This document shows, piece by piece, positions 22,520 through 30,315 of a stretch of 64,000 nucleotides of DNA (positions are counted from its first letter, which is position 1; the number at the start of each line of letters is the position of its first letter). The DNA is from Chitinophaga niastensis (lineage in GTDB: Bacteria > Bacteroidota > Bacteroidia > Chitinophagales > Chitinophagaceae), in assembly GCF_003014755.1 (NCBI RefSeq), contig NZ_PYAW01000003.1:620001-684000 (forward strand), written 5' to 3'. The notes under the pieces are model-generated. The model worked only from the letters and a program-made list of their open reading frames with translations, was not told where the DNA came from and searched no databases. A program made the position numbers and the translations under genes.

Positions 22520-23611
22520 TACCAATACATCCGCTTCTGCTACTGGCGGAAAAGGTTCGCCCATAACATGCTCAAAATCGCGTGTGGGGATACCATTAGA
22601 AACATGTGTGGGCCAGTCGGGGTTGGCCAGTGCTGCTTTGCCTAACGCAATAAAATCAGCGTGTCCTTCTTCAATTACTCTTTTGGCAATAGTCAGGTCA
22701 TGCAGCCCACCATTAGCGATTACCGGTTTGTTTGCTATTCGTTTAGCCATGCCTGTTAGTGACTCTCCTGTTGTATAGAAACCCACTGTATCCCAGGTAC
22801 CTCCTTCTGCTGAAATATGTACATAGGAAGGAGCCGCTTTATTTACTTCTTCCAGGATAGCTGCTGCAGTGGCTGCACCTGCGGCCCATCTGTAGGTATA
22901 ATTATTCACCTTTCCTTCGGACAGGCGCAAACCGATGATAAAATTGGCCGGTACTGCTTTTTTAATGCCTGCAATAATTTCTGCGATAATACGGAACCTG
23001 TTTAGAATAGTACCACCATAATCATCATCCCGGAGGTTAGTATAATCTGTTAAGAACTGATCCAGCAAATAACCGTTGGCCGCATGAATTTCGATGCCAG
23101 CAAAACCGGCCAGCGCAGCGCGTTGCGCTGATGCTACATAACCTGCTATTACTGCTTTAATATCGGGAACGGACATAGCAGCAGGTATTGGAAAGGGTCC
23201 GTCTCCCCCACCGTAGGAACGCAGCTTTCTGCCCAGGGGTTCAATTACGCTGGGCGCCTGTGTATGTTGCAAATGCTGCGATATAGCCCCGGCATGCATG
23301 AGCTGTGCAATAAACAATGCCCCATGTGATTTTATCTTTGCGGCTAATGATGCCCAGTTGTCTGTTTGTTCGGGTGTAACCAAACCCGGCTGATGCGGAT
23401 ATGCCTGGCTGGCGATATTATCTGTGTATAAGCCTTCGGAGATGATGATACCGAAGCCACCGCGGGCAAAATTTTCATAGTAGGCGTGCATAGCCGCAGT
23501 AGGTACGCCCTGCAATGTAGCGCTGGCGCGACTCATAGGAGCTACCACCGTTCTGTTTTTAATATGCTGTTGTGCTAATTCAAATGTTTCGAAAACAGGA
23601 TGTATTGTCAT
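22517..23611 (-). CDS. Old-yellow-enzyme family NADH:flavin oxidoreductase (ene-reductase)
   Basis: 364 residues of FMN-binding TIM barrel. It has NRTVVAPMSRASATLQGVPT near 18-37, FIAQLMHAGAISQHLQHTQ near 101-119, a SAQRAALAGFAGIEIHAANG stretch near 160-179 and YLLDQFLTDYTNLRDDDYGG near 180-199. The phosphate-binding end has KPVIANGGL near 295 and ADFIALGKAALANPDWP near 316. The HAANGYLLDQFL motif is diagnostic. The family reduces activated C=C bonds such as enones, nitro-olefins or N-ethylmaleimide using NAD(P)H. It is 84 bp downstream of the Crp-like gene and on the same strand, so the two may be co-transcribed, although a possible own promoter with CAACTTTG precedes it. Confidence 0.93.
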   Translation of the reverse strand: MTIHPVFETFELAQQHIKNRTVVAPMSRASATLQGVPTAAMHAYYENFARGGFGIIISEGLYTDNIASQAYPHQPGLVTPEQTDNWASLAAKIKSHGALFIAQLMHAGAISQHLQHTQAPSVIEPLGRKLRSYGGGDGPFPIPAAMSVPDIKAVIAGYVASAQRAALAGFAGIEIHAANGYLLDQFLTDYTNLRDDDYGGTILNRFRIIAEIIAGIKKAVPANFIIGLRLSEGKVNNYTYRWAAGAATAAAILEEVNKAAPSYVHISAEGGTWDTVGFYTTGESLTGMAKRIANKPVIANGGLHDLTIAKRVIEEGHADFIALGKAALANPDWPTHVSNGIPTRDFEHVMGEPFPPVAEADVLV

Positions 23612-23695
23612 GTTAGTAGATTTAAGGCAAAGTTGCCGGATTTGCCTCCCTCCTCCATTGACATTTGGTAATAAATAATTGTAACAAAGATCACC

Positions 23696-24142
23696 TTAGT
23701 CCTTCGTTATTTTATTACGGATACGGCTCAACGATTCCCTGGTGATGCCGAGATAAGCAGCGATCTGGTGCTGTGGCAGTCTGGCTTCCAGGTAGGGGTA
23801 TCTGCTGGTTAATTCCTGGTACCTGTCTGCAGCAGGCTTCTGCCCTTCCAGCACATCGATATTGAATAATGATGGTTTATTGGTGAGCATACTATCGAGG
23901 TCGGTGATCCACCATCCTTCTATGCTGAATTGCAATACATTTTCTTTTCCTTCTATATCTATTTCAAATTGTCTGCAACAACCGCTGAGCACAAAAAATT
24001 CGTACCTGCAAATCTGGCCTTCCTGCAACAGGTATTGATGCCGGCGGGTTTTCACTGCATCAAAAAAATCAGGGATACGTTTTTGTTCTTCTTCCGTCAG
24101 TGTTACATGTTTTAAAATACTTTCTATCAGCAGGTGCGCCAT
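23696..24142 (-). CDS. Crp/Fnr-type regulator with internal deletion
   Basis: 148 residues, about 45 fewer than the usual 190 for this Bacteroidota family. The N-terminal cyclic-nucleotide-binding-like barrel is present (RHQYLLQEGQICRYEFFVLS, GCCRQFEIDIEGKENVLQFS, EGWWITDLDSMLTNKPSLFN). After FNIDVLEGQ the sequence jumps directly to KPAADRYQELTSRYPYLEAR and the helix-turn-helix LPQHQIAAYLGITRESLSRI. The missing part is the end of the sensor barrel and the long C-helix that makes the dimer. The frame is intact, so the protein could be made, but dimerisation and signal response are doubtful. Ene-reductase is downstream. Confidence 0.85.
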   Translation of the reverse strand: MAHLLIESILKHVTLTEEEQKRIPDFFDAVKTRRHQYLLQEGQICRYEFFVLSGCCRQFEIDIEGKENVLQFSIEGWWITDLDSMLTNKPSLFNIDVLEGQKPAADRYQELTSRYPYLEARLPQHQIAAYLGITRESLSRIRNKITKD

Positions 24143-24250
24143 TCGGGTGAAATTTAATAGTTATGGTAAAGGTACTTCTGCTTTTATTTCTTTCGCAAGT
24201 CTTATCTTGCACTGTTTTTTTTAATTTTCCTACACTTTAATTGAAAAACG

Positions 24251-24886
24251 ATGATACCTGTCAGCCAATTACTCCTTTTTGCATTTACTGCGCTGCTTAT
24301 GGTGTTAGTGCCCGGACCTAACATGATTTACCTGATTTCAAGATCTGTTACGCAGGGAAAAAAGGCAGGTATGATTTCCCTGGCAGGGGTGGCCTGTGGG
24401 TTCCTGTTTCACATTACGCTGGTGTCGTTTGGCTTAACGGCTGTATTATTTGCTGTTCCCTTTGCTTATACCGTGCTGAAAGCCACTGGCAGCGGCTATC
24501 TCCTGTATCTGGCCTGGCAGGCGGTTAAACCGGGCGGTAAAGGCATGTTTGACACCGACAAGCAACCGGAGGCCGACAAACCGCTGAAACTATTCAGTAT
24601 GGGGCTTTTTACCAATGTGCTCAATCCTAAGGTGGCCGTATTTTATTTATCTTTCTTTCCTCAGTTTATCAAGCCGGCGTATGGATCTATACTTGGACAG
24701 AGTTTTATGCTGGGTTTTATGCAAATAACCATCAGCTTCACAGTAAATCTATTCATCATTTTATCTGCTACAAAAGTAACCCGTTGGTTTGCTGCTAATC
24801 CAAAGTGGGTACGCATGCAGCGATGGTTTATGGCCAGTGTATTTAGTGGTCTTGCGCTAAAAATGGCCTTAGACAAGGGGAAATAA
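24251..24886 (+). CDS. LysE/RhtB family translocator
   Basis: 211 residues with six membrane helices. The family signature LVPGPNMIYLISRSVTQGKK near 19-38 and the following GMISLAGVACGFLFHITLVS are clear, as is the later SMGLFTNVLNPKVAVFYLSF near 117-136. Such inner-membrane carriers export amino acids or derivatives such as threonine, homoserine or leucine by proton antiport. The substrate cannot be told from sequence. It is divergent from the Crp-like gene with 108 bp between. Confidence 0.93.
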   Translation: MIPVSQLLLFAFTALLMVLVPGPNMIYLISRSVTQGKKAGMISLAGVACGFLFHITLVSFGLTAVLFAVPFAYTVLKATGSGYLLYLAWQAVKPGGKGMFDTDKQPEADKPLKLFSMGLFTNVLNPKVAVFYLSFFPQFIKPAYGSILGQSFMLGFMQITISFTVNLFIILSATKVTRWFAANPKWVRMQRWFMASVFSGLALKMALDKGK

Positions 24887-24899
24887 ATCAGGCATTTAC

Positions 24900-24929
24900 T
24901 TGTCAGGAGCTTAAAATACCGTACCTTTG
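24900..24929 (+). promoter_or_regulatory. Promoter of the J-domain/KTSC gene
   Basis: TTG at 24900-24902 and TACCTTTG at 24922-24929 are separated by 19 bp, an exact fit to the phylum's housekeeping promoter. The leader to the ATG at 25002 is about 65 bases. Confidence 0.7.
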
Positions 24930-25001
24930 CAGGTTTTTCGGGTAAAATAAATAATGCACTGTTCCTTTTGAGCAGTCTATTTATTTGAGAATAAATACAT
25001 T

Positions 25002-25451
25002 ATGAGTAAAATAGTTGATTACAGAAAGCTTTTGGGCGTTACCAAAACCACTGAAGTAAAGGAATTAAAGACCATCTACAGGAATTTAATGAAAGAGTGG
25101 CACCCTGACAAGTTTGAAGGTGAGGAAGAGGATAAAAAGCAGGAAGCAGAGGCAAAGAGTAAAGAACTGATTGAAGCGTATCATTTTTTAGTGAGCATTG
25201 CTCCTGAAACAATTGCGGCAGCACTTCCACAATATACAGAAACGATTTCCGCTTCTACCATTATGGATTTCTCTTATCTGAAACAAACATTGCAGCTTAC
25301 TTTCCAGGACGGCAGTAGTTACGAATATCTTGATGTACCCAAAGCATTGTACATTAAGCTGGTTAACTCTGATACACCGGGAAGATTTTGCCGCAGACAT
25401 ATCTATCATGAATTTGTATACCGTAAGGTAAGCAAGGCGGTTGAAGTATAG
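25002..25451 (+). CDS. J-domain protein with C-terminal KTSC domain
   Basis: 149 residues. Residues 5-65 form a DnaJ-type domain: DYRKLLGVTKTTEVKELKTI, YRNLMKEWHPDKFEGEEED with the essential HPD, and ELIEAYHFLVS. Residues 80-147 form a KTSC domain (STIMDFSYLKQTLQLTFQDG, SSYEYLDVPKALYIKLVNSD, GRFCRRHIYHEFVYRKV). The HPD motif implies that it stimulates the ATPase of an Hsp70 such as DnaK. KTSC domains are found in lysyl-tRNA-synthetase-related and other contexts and may bind nucleic acid; the joint role here is unknown. It lies upstream of tRNA-Leu on the same strand. Confidence 0.9.
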   Translation: MSKIVDYRKLLGVTKTTEVKELKTIYRNLMKEWHPDKFEGEEEDKKQEAEAKSKELIEAYHFLVSIAPETIAAALPQYTETISASTIMDFSYLKQTLQLTFQDGSSYEYLDVPKALYIKLVNSDTPGRFCRRHIYHEFVYRKVSKAVEV

Positions 25452-25530
25452 TCAACTGATAAAAACGTATAGTCGTTTCCGTGTTATGGTCATTGATAGC
25501 AAAGATTTTTCTCGAAAGATGAAAAAAAAT

Positions 25531-25560
25531 TTGGCAAAATGCTTTCTCTGCCTATCTTTG
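25531..25560 (+). promoter_or_regulatory. Promoter of tRNA-Leu
   Basis: TTGG begins at 25531 (preceded by T) and TATCTTTG occupies 25553-25560, with 19 bp between TTG and TA. This is a textbook -33/-7 pair 22 bp before the mature tRNA 5' end. Confidence 0.8.
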
Positions 25561-25582
25561 CACCCCTGACACAATATCAGTT

Positions 25583-25666
25583 GCCCAGATGGCGAAATTG
25601 GTAGACGCACTGTGTTCAGGTCGCAGCGCTCGCAAGGGTGTGCTGGTTCGAATCCAGTTCTGGGCA
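25583..25666 (+). tRNA. tRNA-Leu (anticodon CAG)
   Basis: The acceptor strands GCCCAGA and TCTGGGC pair over seven bases. The D-loop contains TTGGTAGAC, and the anticodon stem CTGTG/CGCAG encloses loop TTCAGGT with anticodon CAG. A long class II variable arm follows, then the T-arm GCTGG-TTCGAAT-CCAGT. CCA is not encoded (CGTA follows). The 3' end of this gene is the template that five degenerate repeats at 641-6278 resemble. Confidence 0.95.
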
Positions 25667-25672
25667 CGTAGA

Positions 25673-25706
25673 AGCCTTGTAAGTAATTGACTTACAAGGC
25701 TTTTTT
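25673..25706 (+). terminator. Terminator of tRNA-Leu
   Basis: AGCCTTGTAAG pairs with CTTACAAGGCT over an 11-bp perfect stem, followed by six T. Confidence 0.9.
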
Positions 25707-26050
25707 AATGCTGTCAAGTGTCATTTTCCACGCTTCCTCCCACTATTGTTGACACACCAATTTATTCACCTACTCTCGGGTAATATTTTGTATTTGTGTT
25801 TACGAAAAAGGCGTTCTAAAAATTCTTCCAACCAAATTACAAGAGGAAAATTATTTCTAAATTTTGTCAGCTATCTCTTAGCCAGTTTGTCAGCTATGAC
25901 AACGTCTGTGAAAAAATTTAATAAAGTTTTTTACTCACTCTTTTTCACACTTATTCCCAGTTTTAAAAGTATATGCGAAGATGCCTCCAAATTGGCTACC
26001 ATGGCGTATTTGTTGTGCTATGATTTTAGTAATCCTAAAAACATGAACCT
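25707..26050 (+). other. Att-like region between tRNA-Leu and the integrase stub
   Basis: No convincing gene is present, although a frame is open from 25746 to 26054. Positions 25713-25755 contain GTGTCAT, CCACGCTT and TCCCACTATTGTTGACAC, matching the block behind repeat copy 2 (1481-1529) in order and spacing. The layout tRNA, terminator, repeated TGTCA/TGACA words and then an integrase start is that of an integrated element's left attachment region. Confidence 0.6.
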
Positions 26051-26194
26051 ATGAACATGCAAAAAAGATTGAGTAAGAAAGGAGATAAAATCACATTTTA
26101 CTATGACTTTGGACGCGGTCCTGGTCAGCGTCCGACAACTGGGATCTTTATCTATACACACCCAAAAGATCAGGAAGCATTAAATTACTTGTAA
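26051..26194 (+). pseudogene. N-terminal stub of a tyrosine-type integrase
   Basis: The frame encodes only 47 residues (45 from the second ATG at 26057). They match the start of Bacteroidota tyrosine recombinases: KGDKITFYYDFGRGPGQRPT, then TGIFIYTHPKDQEALNYL and a stop. This is the arm-binding N-terminus. The whole core-binding and catalytic part is absent, and unrelated SDR DNA begins within 90 bp. It is the remnant of an integrative element at tRNA-Leu. Confidence 0.8.
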
Positions 26195-26282
26195 TCAATA
26201 ATTTATATCGAATTTTAAAATTATTTCACAAAAACCCGATCGTTTTGCGCGGCTAAATCGTCAAAAGATAAAGCCAAACAAA

Positions 26283-27086
26283 ATGAACAATTTAAAAGAC
26301 AAAGTAGCTGTGGTATTTGCGGCATCGGGAGAAATTGCAGGAGTAGTTGCCCGTTCATTCGCCCAACATGGGGCAAAGGTGTATGTCACCGCCAAGAACC
26401 TGAATGCTGTAAAAGCTTTGGCAGAAGAGATCGAAGCCAATGGCGGACACGCGGAAGCAGGCAAAGTGGATGCATTGAACGAGACCGAGATCGACAGCTA
26501 TTTACAAAAGGTCATTACAGAGAATGGAAAATTGGATATGGTATTCAATGGTATCGGGAGCTACTACCAGGATGCGGGTAGCGGCACACCTACGACAATA
26601 GCCACTTTCGAGCAATTCCTGAATCCTTTACAAAGGATTTGTGGGTCGCAGTTCCTTACTTCGAGGGTCGCTGCAAGGCATATGATCCAATCCGGGTCCG
26701 AGGGCACCATCTTACTGTTTAACGCATCTATGGCGAGGACTAAGACCCCCAATATGGCAGGATTCGCCGCCGCCTGCGCGGCCATAGAAGGATTGACGAG
26801 GGTAATGGCTGCCGAATTTGGCCAGCATGGGATCAAGGCGATCTGCATTTGCTCCGGCGCCTTGATGGAGACGAAAAAGATATCCGGAATGATCAATGAT
26901 TTTTCCAAACTCGCAGGCATTTCCCCGGAAGAAATGGCTTTGAACTACACAAGGTTTGATATCCTGAAATCAGGGCCGACATTGAAACAACTAGGCGAGA
27001 CAGCCGCCTTCCTGGTTTCTGAAAATGGGGTAGCTTTCAATAGTCATGTTGTCGATTTTGATTGCGGAAAAGTAAATGTATTATAA
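26283..27086 (+). CDS. Atypical SDR-fold protein lacking the catalytic Tyr/Lys
   Basis: 267 residues with SDR layout: DKVAVVFAASGEIAGVVARS near 6-25 in place of TGxxxGIG, a SYYQDAG stretch near 93 where NNAG is expected, LFNASMART with Ser149, and a C-terminal LGETAAFLVSENGVAFNSHV that is normal for SDRs. The YxxxK pair, expected about 12 residues after the Ser, reads F161AAAC165, so both Tyr and Lys are missing. The protein may bind a dinucleotide without oxidoreductase chemistry, or use another mechanism. It follows the integrase stub and may be cargo or flanking DNA. A terminator follows. Confidence 0.85.
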   Translation: MNNLKDKVAVVFAASGEIAGVVARSFAQHGAKVYVTAKNLNAVKALAEEIEANGGHAEAGKVDALNETEIDSYLQKVITENGKLDMVFNGIGSYYQDAGSGTPTTIATFEQFLNPLQRICGSQFLTSRVAARHMIQSGSEGTILLFNASMARTKTPNMAGFAAACAAIEGLTRVMAAEFGQHGIKAICICSGALMETKKISGMINDFSKLAGISPEEMALNYTRFDILKSGPTLKQLGETAAFLVSENGVAFNSHVVDFDCGKVNVL

Positions 27087-27099
27087 TATATTTATTTAT

Positions 27100-27131
27100 C
27101 GGGTTGCAGTCTTCCTGCAACCCGCTTTATT
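27100..27131 (+). terminator. Terminator after the atypical SDR gene
   Basis: CGGGTTGCAG pairs perfectly with CTGCAACCCG over a five-base loop, followed by CTTTATT. Confidence 0.8.
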
Positions 27132-27152
27132 ATAAAGCACTAAATCGATTAA

Positions 27153-28010
27153 ATGGAAAGAGAAGAAATACTTAAAAATGCATTGACCGGGGATATTAAT
27201 TCATTTCAAACGCTGTTTGCCGAATTTCAAAACCAGCTGAAATCATATCTCTATCGTTTACTAACAGATCGCAATGATGTGGACGACCTCACGCATGATA
27301 CCTTCATCAGGGCATTTGACAAGATATCCACTTTCAACCAGGATTCTTCGCTCAAGACCTGGGTATTTAAAATAGCTACCAACCTGGCCTATGATCATTT
27401 AAGAAAATTAAACAGATGGCCGGCAGATGCACAGGATAAGGGCGCATATTTAGCCATCGGTACTGAGGAGATCGGACAATCGTTCAGAATTGTTCACCAG
27501 GCCTCCAATGCCGGAGCCTATGAAATGAAAGAGCACATCGATTTTTGTTTCACCTGCATCTCGAAAACCTTACCCATAGAAAACCAGGTAGCACTGATTT
27601 TAAAAGATATTTACGATTTTCAAATCAAAGAAATTTGCCTCATCCTGGAGAAGACGGAAGGAGTTGTAAAACATCTCCTGAACTATTCCCGAGATACGAT
27701 GACCAGCATTTTTGATAACCGTTGTGCCCTGGTAAACAAAAATGGCGTCTGCGACCAATGCAGTCAACTGAATGGAATATTTAATCCAAAACAAGATCAA
27801 CAGGAGCAGCGAATGAAACTGGAATTAGTAAAAGAGTCCAGTAAATTTAACAGAGCGGAACTTTTTACCTTGAGGACAAAATTGGTAAAAGCTATTGACC
27901 CCCTGCATAGTTCCGGCGCAGACCTGCAGGATATTATTATGAGATGCACCAGGACGGCAATTGGTGAAGTAGGTGATTTTTTTGACTCGCCCCAGGGTAA
28001 TGCTGACTAA
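27153..28010 (+). CDS. ECF-type sigma factor with Cys-containing C-terminal extension
   Basis: 285 residues, about 100 longer than a minimal ECF factor. Region 2 is at about 19-80 (NSFQTLFAEFQNQLKSYLYR, NDVDDLTHDTFIRAFDKIST, LKTWVFKIATNLAYDHLRK). Region 4 is at 130-185 (CFTCISKTLPIENQVALILK, IKEICLILEKTEGVVKHLLN). The extension carries FDNRCALVNKNGVCDQCSQL with CX7-8CxxC spacing that may bind zinc, and a helical tail. The extension could replace a separate anti-sigma factor as the regulatory input; this is inference. No FecR is adjacent. It is the only gene of its unit that is clearly intact. Confidence 0.88.
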   Translation: MEREEILKNALTGDINSFQTLFAEFQNQLKSYLYRLLTDRNDVDDLTHDTFIRAFDKISTFNQDSSLKTWVFKIATNLAYDHLRKLNRWPADAQDKGAYLAIGTEEIGQSFRIVHQASNAGAYEMKEHIDFCFTCISKTLPIENQVALILKDIYDFQIKEICLILEKTEGVVKHLLNYSRDTMTSIFDNRCALVNKNGVCDQCSQLNGIFNPKQDQQEQRMKLELVKESSKFNRAELFTLRTKLVKAIDPLHSSGADLQDIIMRCTRTAIGEVGDFFDSPQGNAD

Positions 28011-28100
28011 CGCTAAAACCAATCCTCATCATATTTTGATGGGGATAGAGAACGTCGTAGATTTTATTTTGCATCGTAGATTTTGTAAAATTTAAAACGT

Positions 28101-28286
28101 ATGATTATGTTATCAACAAGTGATGTAGCTAGTGTGTATGACGCCATTTTGAGCATCCCTGGCATGGACGAAATTGTGAAGATTAATTTGAAAATTTCGC
28201 GTAAAAATGTTCAACCCTGTACACACAGAAAATTAAATGGAAAAGATAAATATTTTTTATATCACTACAATTCCGTACGCATTTAA
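28101..28286 (+). pseudogene. Small protein gene with probable frameshift near its end
   Basis: The first 36 residues (from MLSTSDVASVYDAILSIPGM, then DEIVKINLKISRKNV) resemble a small Bacteroidota family with VPGMNE.VKID..ISRKNVLLL. After RKNV the frame continues as QPCTHRKLNGKDKYFLY, which does not fit. A shift to another frame at that point gives LYTQKIKWKR and a stop, close to the expected LL.QVIE.G ending. Either a frameshifted gene or a variant small protein; function unknown. Confidence 0.45.
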
Positions 28287-28342
28287 GTTACGTGTCATGG
28301 TATTATAGTAAATCAATCTTGGAAAAATCAAACCCTAATAAA

Positions 28343-28870
28343 ATGAAAAAAGTAATCTTTCTTGCCGTTTTTTTTTCTACTTGTTTTTATGTGCAAGTAC
28401 ATGCGCAGGAACTTAAATCAGAATTTTTATTTGATTTGGAAATCAGCCTCAGCCCACCACAAATAATTGGGCCTGTATTGACGGGAACGCGACTAATTTT
28501 TCCGTTTAAAGATGGCTTTGTAAAAAGTGATAAAATTAATGGCAAAATATTAGACTGTAGCGGAGAATGGGGGCTTATTGTAGATTCTACAACTTTTAAA
28601 ATGGACGTCCGTGCTACCATTAAGACAGATGACGGTGCTCTTATTTACATAACCTATTCCGGATATAACTATGCCAGTGCACAAAAATCTGCGTTAATAC
28701 GTGTAGGAAAAGGCAATGAACTTTCGCCTTCTGAATATTACTTCAGATCAATCCCCGTATTTGAAACCAGCTCTCCAAAATATGCCTGGCTTAATCATAC
28801 TGTTGCCATTGGCGTAGGCCGTTTTCCGGCACCTGGCAAAATAATTTACCGCATATATGCAATTAAGTAA
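28343..28870 (+). CDS. Exported DUF3237 family protein
   Basis: 175 residues from MKKVIFLAVFFSTCFYVQVH at 28343, where a signal peptide ends at HAQ; an in-frame ATG at 28292 would place 17 polar residues before it. The mature part follows DUF3237 closely: SEFLFDLEISLSPPQIIGPV, GTRLIFPFKDGFVKSDKING, DCSGEWGLIVDSTTFKMDVR, ATIKTDDGALIYITYSGYN, and the end YAWLNHTVAIGVGRFPAPGK. It is a small beta-barrel family with no defined activity. Export is less usual for this family. It sits alone between decayed small genes. Confidence 0.85.
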   Translation: MKKVIFLAVFFSTCFYVQVHAQELKSEFLFDLEISLSPPQIIGPVLTGTRLIFPFKDGFVKSDKINGKILDCSGEWGLIVDSTTFKMDVRATIKTDDGALIYITYSGYNYASAQKSALIRVGKGNELSPSEYYFRSIPVFETSSPKYAWLNHTVAIGVGRFPAPGKIIYRIYAIK

Positions 28871-28916
28871 AAGTAAGGGCACCTACAATTTGGAATATTT
28901 TTATTATTTTTTGATA

Positions 28917-29210
28917 TGATGAAGCACAGGAAATTGCGCACGAAGAAGAAACAGAAACTGAATGGTGGAATAACATTGATATGCAGCTAACTGGTCAGTG
29001 GCTGCTGCTGTATTAATACTGGCAGGTATAACTGCCCTTTATCTGAATACAGATAAAACACATCAGCAAGTTATTGTAAAAAACACTGTTGTTCGGGATG
29101 CAGCTCCTGATACCGCTGCAATCATGAACCCATCTGCATCAGAATCATCACGTGTATCATCAGATATAACATGGACTGTAATTATAAAAGCCGCTTGTGC
29201 TTTACTGTAA
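28917..29210 (+). pseudogene. Decayed single-pass membrane protein gene
   Basis: One frame reads DEAQEIAHEEETETEWWNNI, DMQLTGQW near 28920-28998, then a one-base shift is needed to continue as AAAVLILAGITALYLNTDKT and HQQVIVKNTVVRDAAPDTAA. Together they make an acidic cytoplasmic segment, a membrane helix and a periplasmic tail, as in anti-sigma-like or linker proteins. No start codon or intact frame joins them. The 3' end overlaps the start of the next gene. Confidence 0.4.
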
Positions 29211-30277
29211 TGTCATTTTTTACCGGCATGCTATTGTTCGCCTGTAATAACGACAAACCAGATGCAGATGCAGCATTCACGAACATTACAACTAATGTAA
29301 CATTCTCATCATTCAGTGTAAAGAACGATATCCCGATCAAAAAGATGGGGCCTCAGCTGGGGGATGTATTGGATATGCAGGTCATGGATTCATTCCTTAT
29401 CGTTTCTACGCTCAGAGATTCTGCTGTGTTACAGATTATTCATATTCCTTCAGGCACAGTGGCAGGCCATCTGATCAGCCGGGGGAAAGGAGATAATGAA
29501 TGTCTGAATATAGCTACTATATTGCCAACCTCAGATAAAAATATTTGCTGGTGTTATGATATTACATTAGGAAAATTCCTGAAAATAAACGTGCCCAAAG
29601 CTTTATCAGCAGCCGCTTACATACCTGAAAAGACTTTCATGTTAACACCAGCTACCAAAGGAGCGAAATCACCATCCTGGATAAACGACAGCACTTTCGC
29701 TGCCTGTTCTTATTTCATGAACGATTGCCGGTACTTTTATTTTAATAGTCAGGATTCCGGTATCAGAAAAGCAGGACAGCTCCCTTCTCCCGGAAAAGGC
29801 TGGCCTGATGAAAATCCAAAGGGAAAATTCAGTCTGCTTGCTACGGCATATAGTGCAAATATGAAAAAACATCCGACGGATGATTTGTTTGCAGTTGCCT
29901 ATAATGTTACCGGCCGGATGGAATTATACGAAGGAGGGAAATTAAAAAGATTGATCAAAGGTCCCGAAAGTTTCCAGCCGATCTATACTTTCAAATATGA
30001 CGGCGAATCAAACATTCCTGTTCAGAACAGTAAAACACTGTTTTCAAATGTGCAGCTAAAGGTTACAGAAAAACATATTTACCTGCTTTATTCAGGTAGA
30101 AATGAGTTTCAAACCTGTGGCCAGAAAATACTGGTGTTTGACTGGCAGGGAAATCCACTCAGCATGGTAAACCTGAATGCTGATTATTGTTCCTTTACTG
30201 TGGAGGAGAAGGGCAACCAATCCCTGATATACCTGATTAACAAAGATACCGGTGAACTGGTCTCTACATCTATTTAA
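29171..30277 (+). CDS. BF3164/TolB-like beta-propeller lipoprotein
   Basis: 368 residues. The N-terminus FTVMSFFTGMLLFACNNDKP has a lipobox with Cys25. The mature protein contains repeated blades, such as GDVLDMQVMDSFLIVSTLRD, LQIIHIPSGTVAGHLISRGK, LKVTEKHIYLLYSGRNEFQT and KILVFDWQGNPLSMVNLNAD, the pattern of six-bladed BF3164-like propellers. These proteins are surface or periplasmic lipoproteins of unknown ligand, often next to secreted-peptide genes in Bacteroides. It starts a tight same-strand cluster continuing through 33411, with 38 bp to the next gene. The true start could be a Met in the first 14 residues; the lipobox fixes the processed form in any case. Confidence 0.8.
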   Translation: MDCNYKSRLCFTVMSFFTGMLLFACNNDKPDADAAFTNITTNVTFSSFSVKNDIPIKKMGPQLGDVLDMQVMDSFLIVSTLRDSAVLQIIHIPSGTVAGHLISRGKGDNECLNIATILPTSDKNICWCYDITLGKFLKINVPKALSAAAYIPEKTFMLTPATKGAKSPSWINDSTFAACSYFMNDCRYFYFNSQDSGIRKAGQLPSPGKGWPDENPKGKFSLLATAYSANMKKHPTDDLFAVAYNVTGRMELYEGGKLKRLIKGPESFQPIYTFKYDGESNIPVQNSKTLFSNVQLKVTEKHIYLLYSGRNEFQTCGQKILVFDWQGNPLSMVNLNADYCSFTVEEKGNQSLIYLINKDTGELVSTSI

Positions 30278-30315
30278 TGATAAATAATCCCTGATCCTTA
30301 ATAACCCTTAAAGCT

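Noticed and set aside
25746..26054. A 102-codon frame between tRNA-Leu and the integrase stub
   Set aside because: It starts inside att-like repeats, has no recognisable domain and low-complexity composition.
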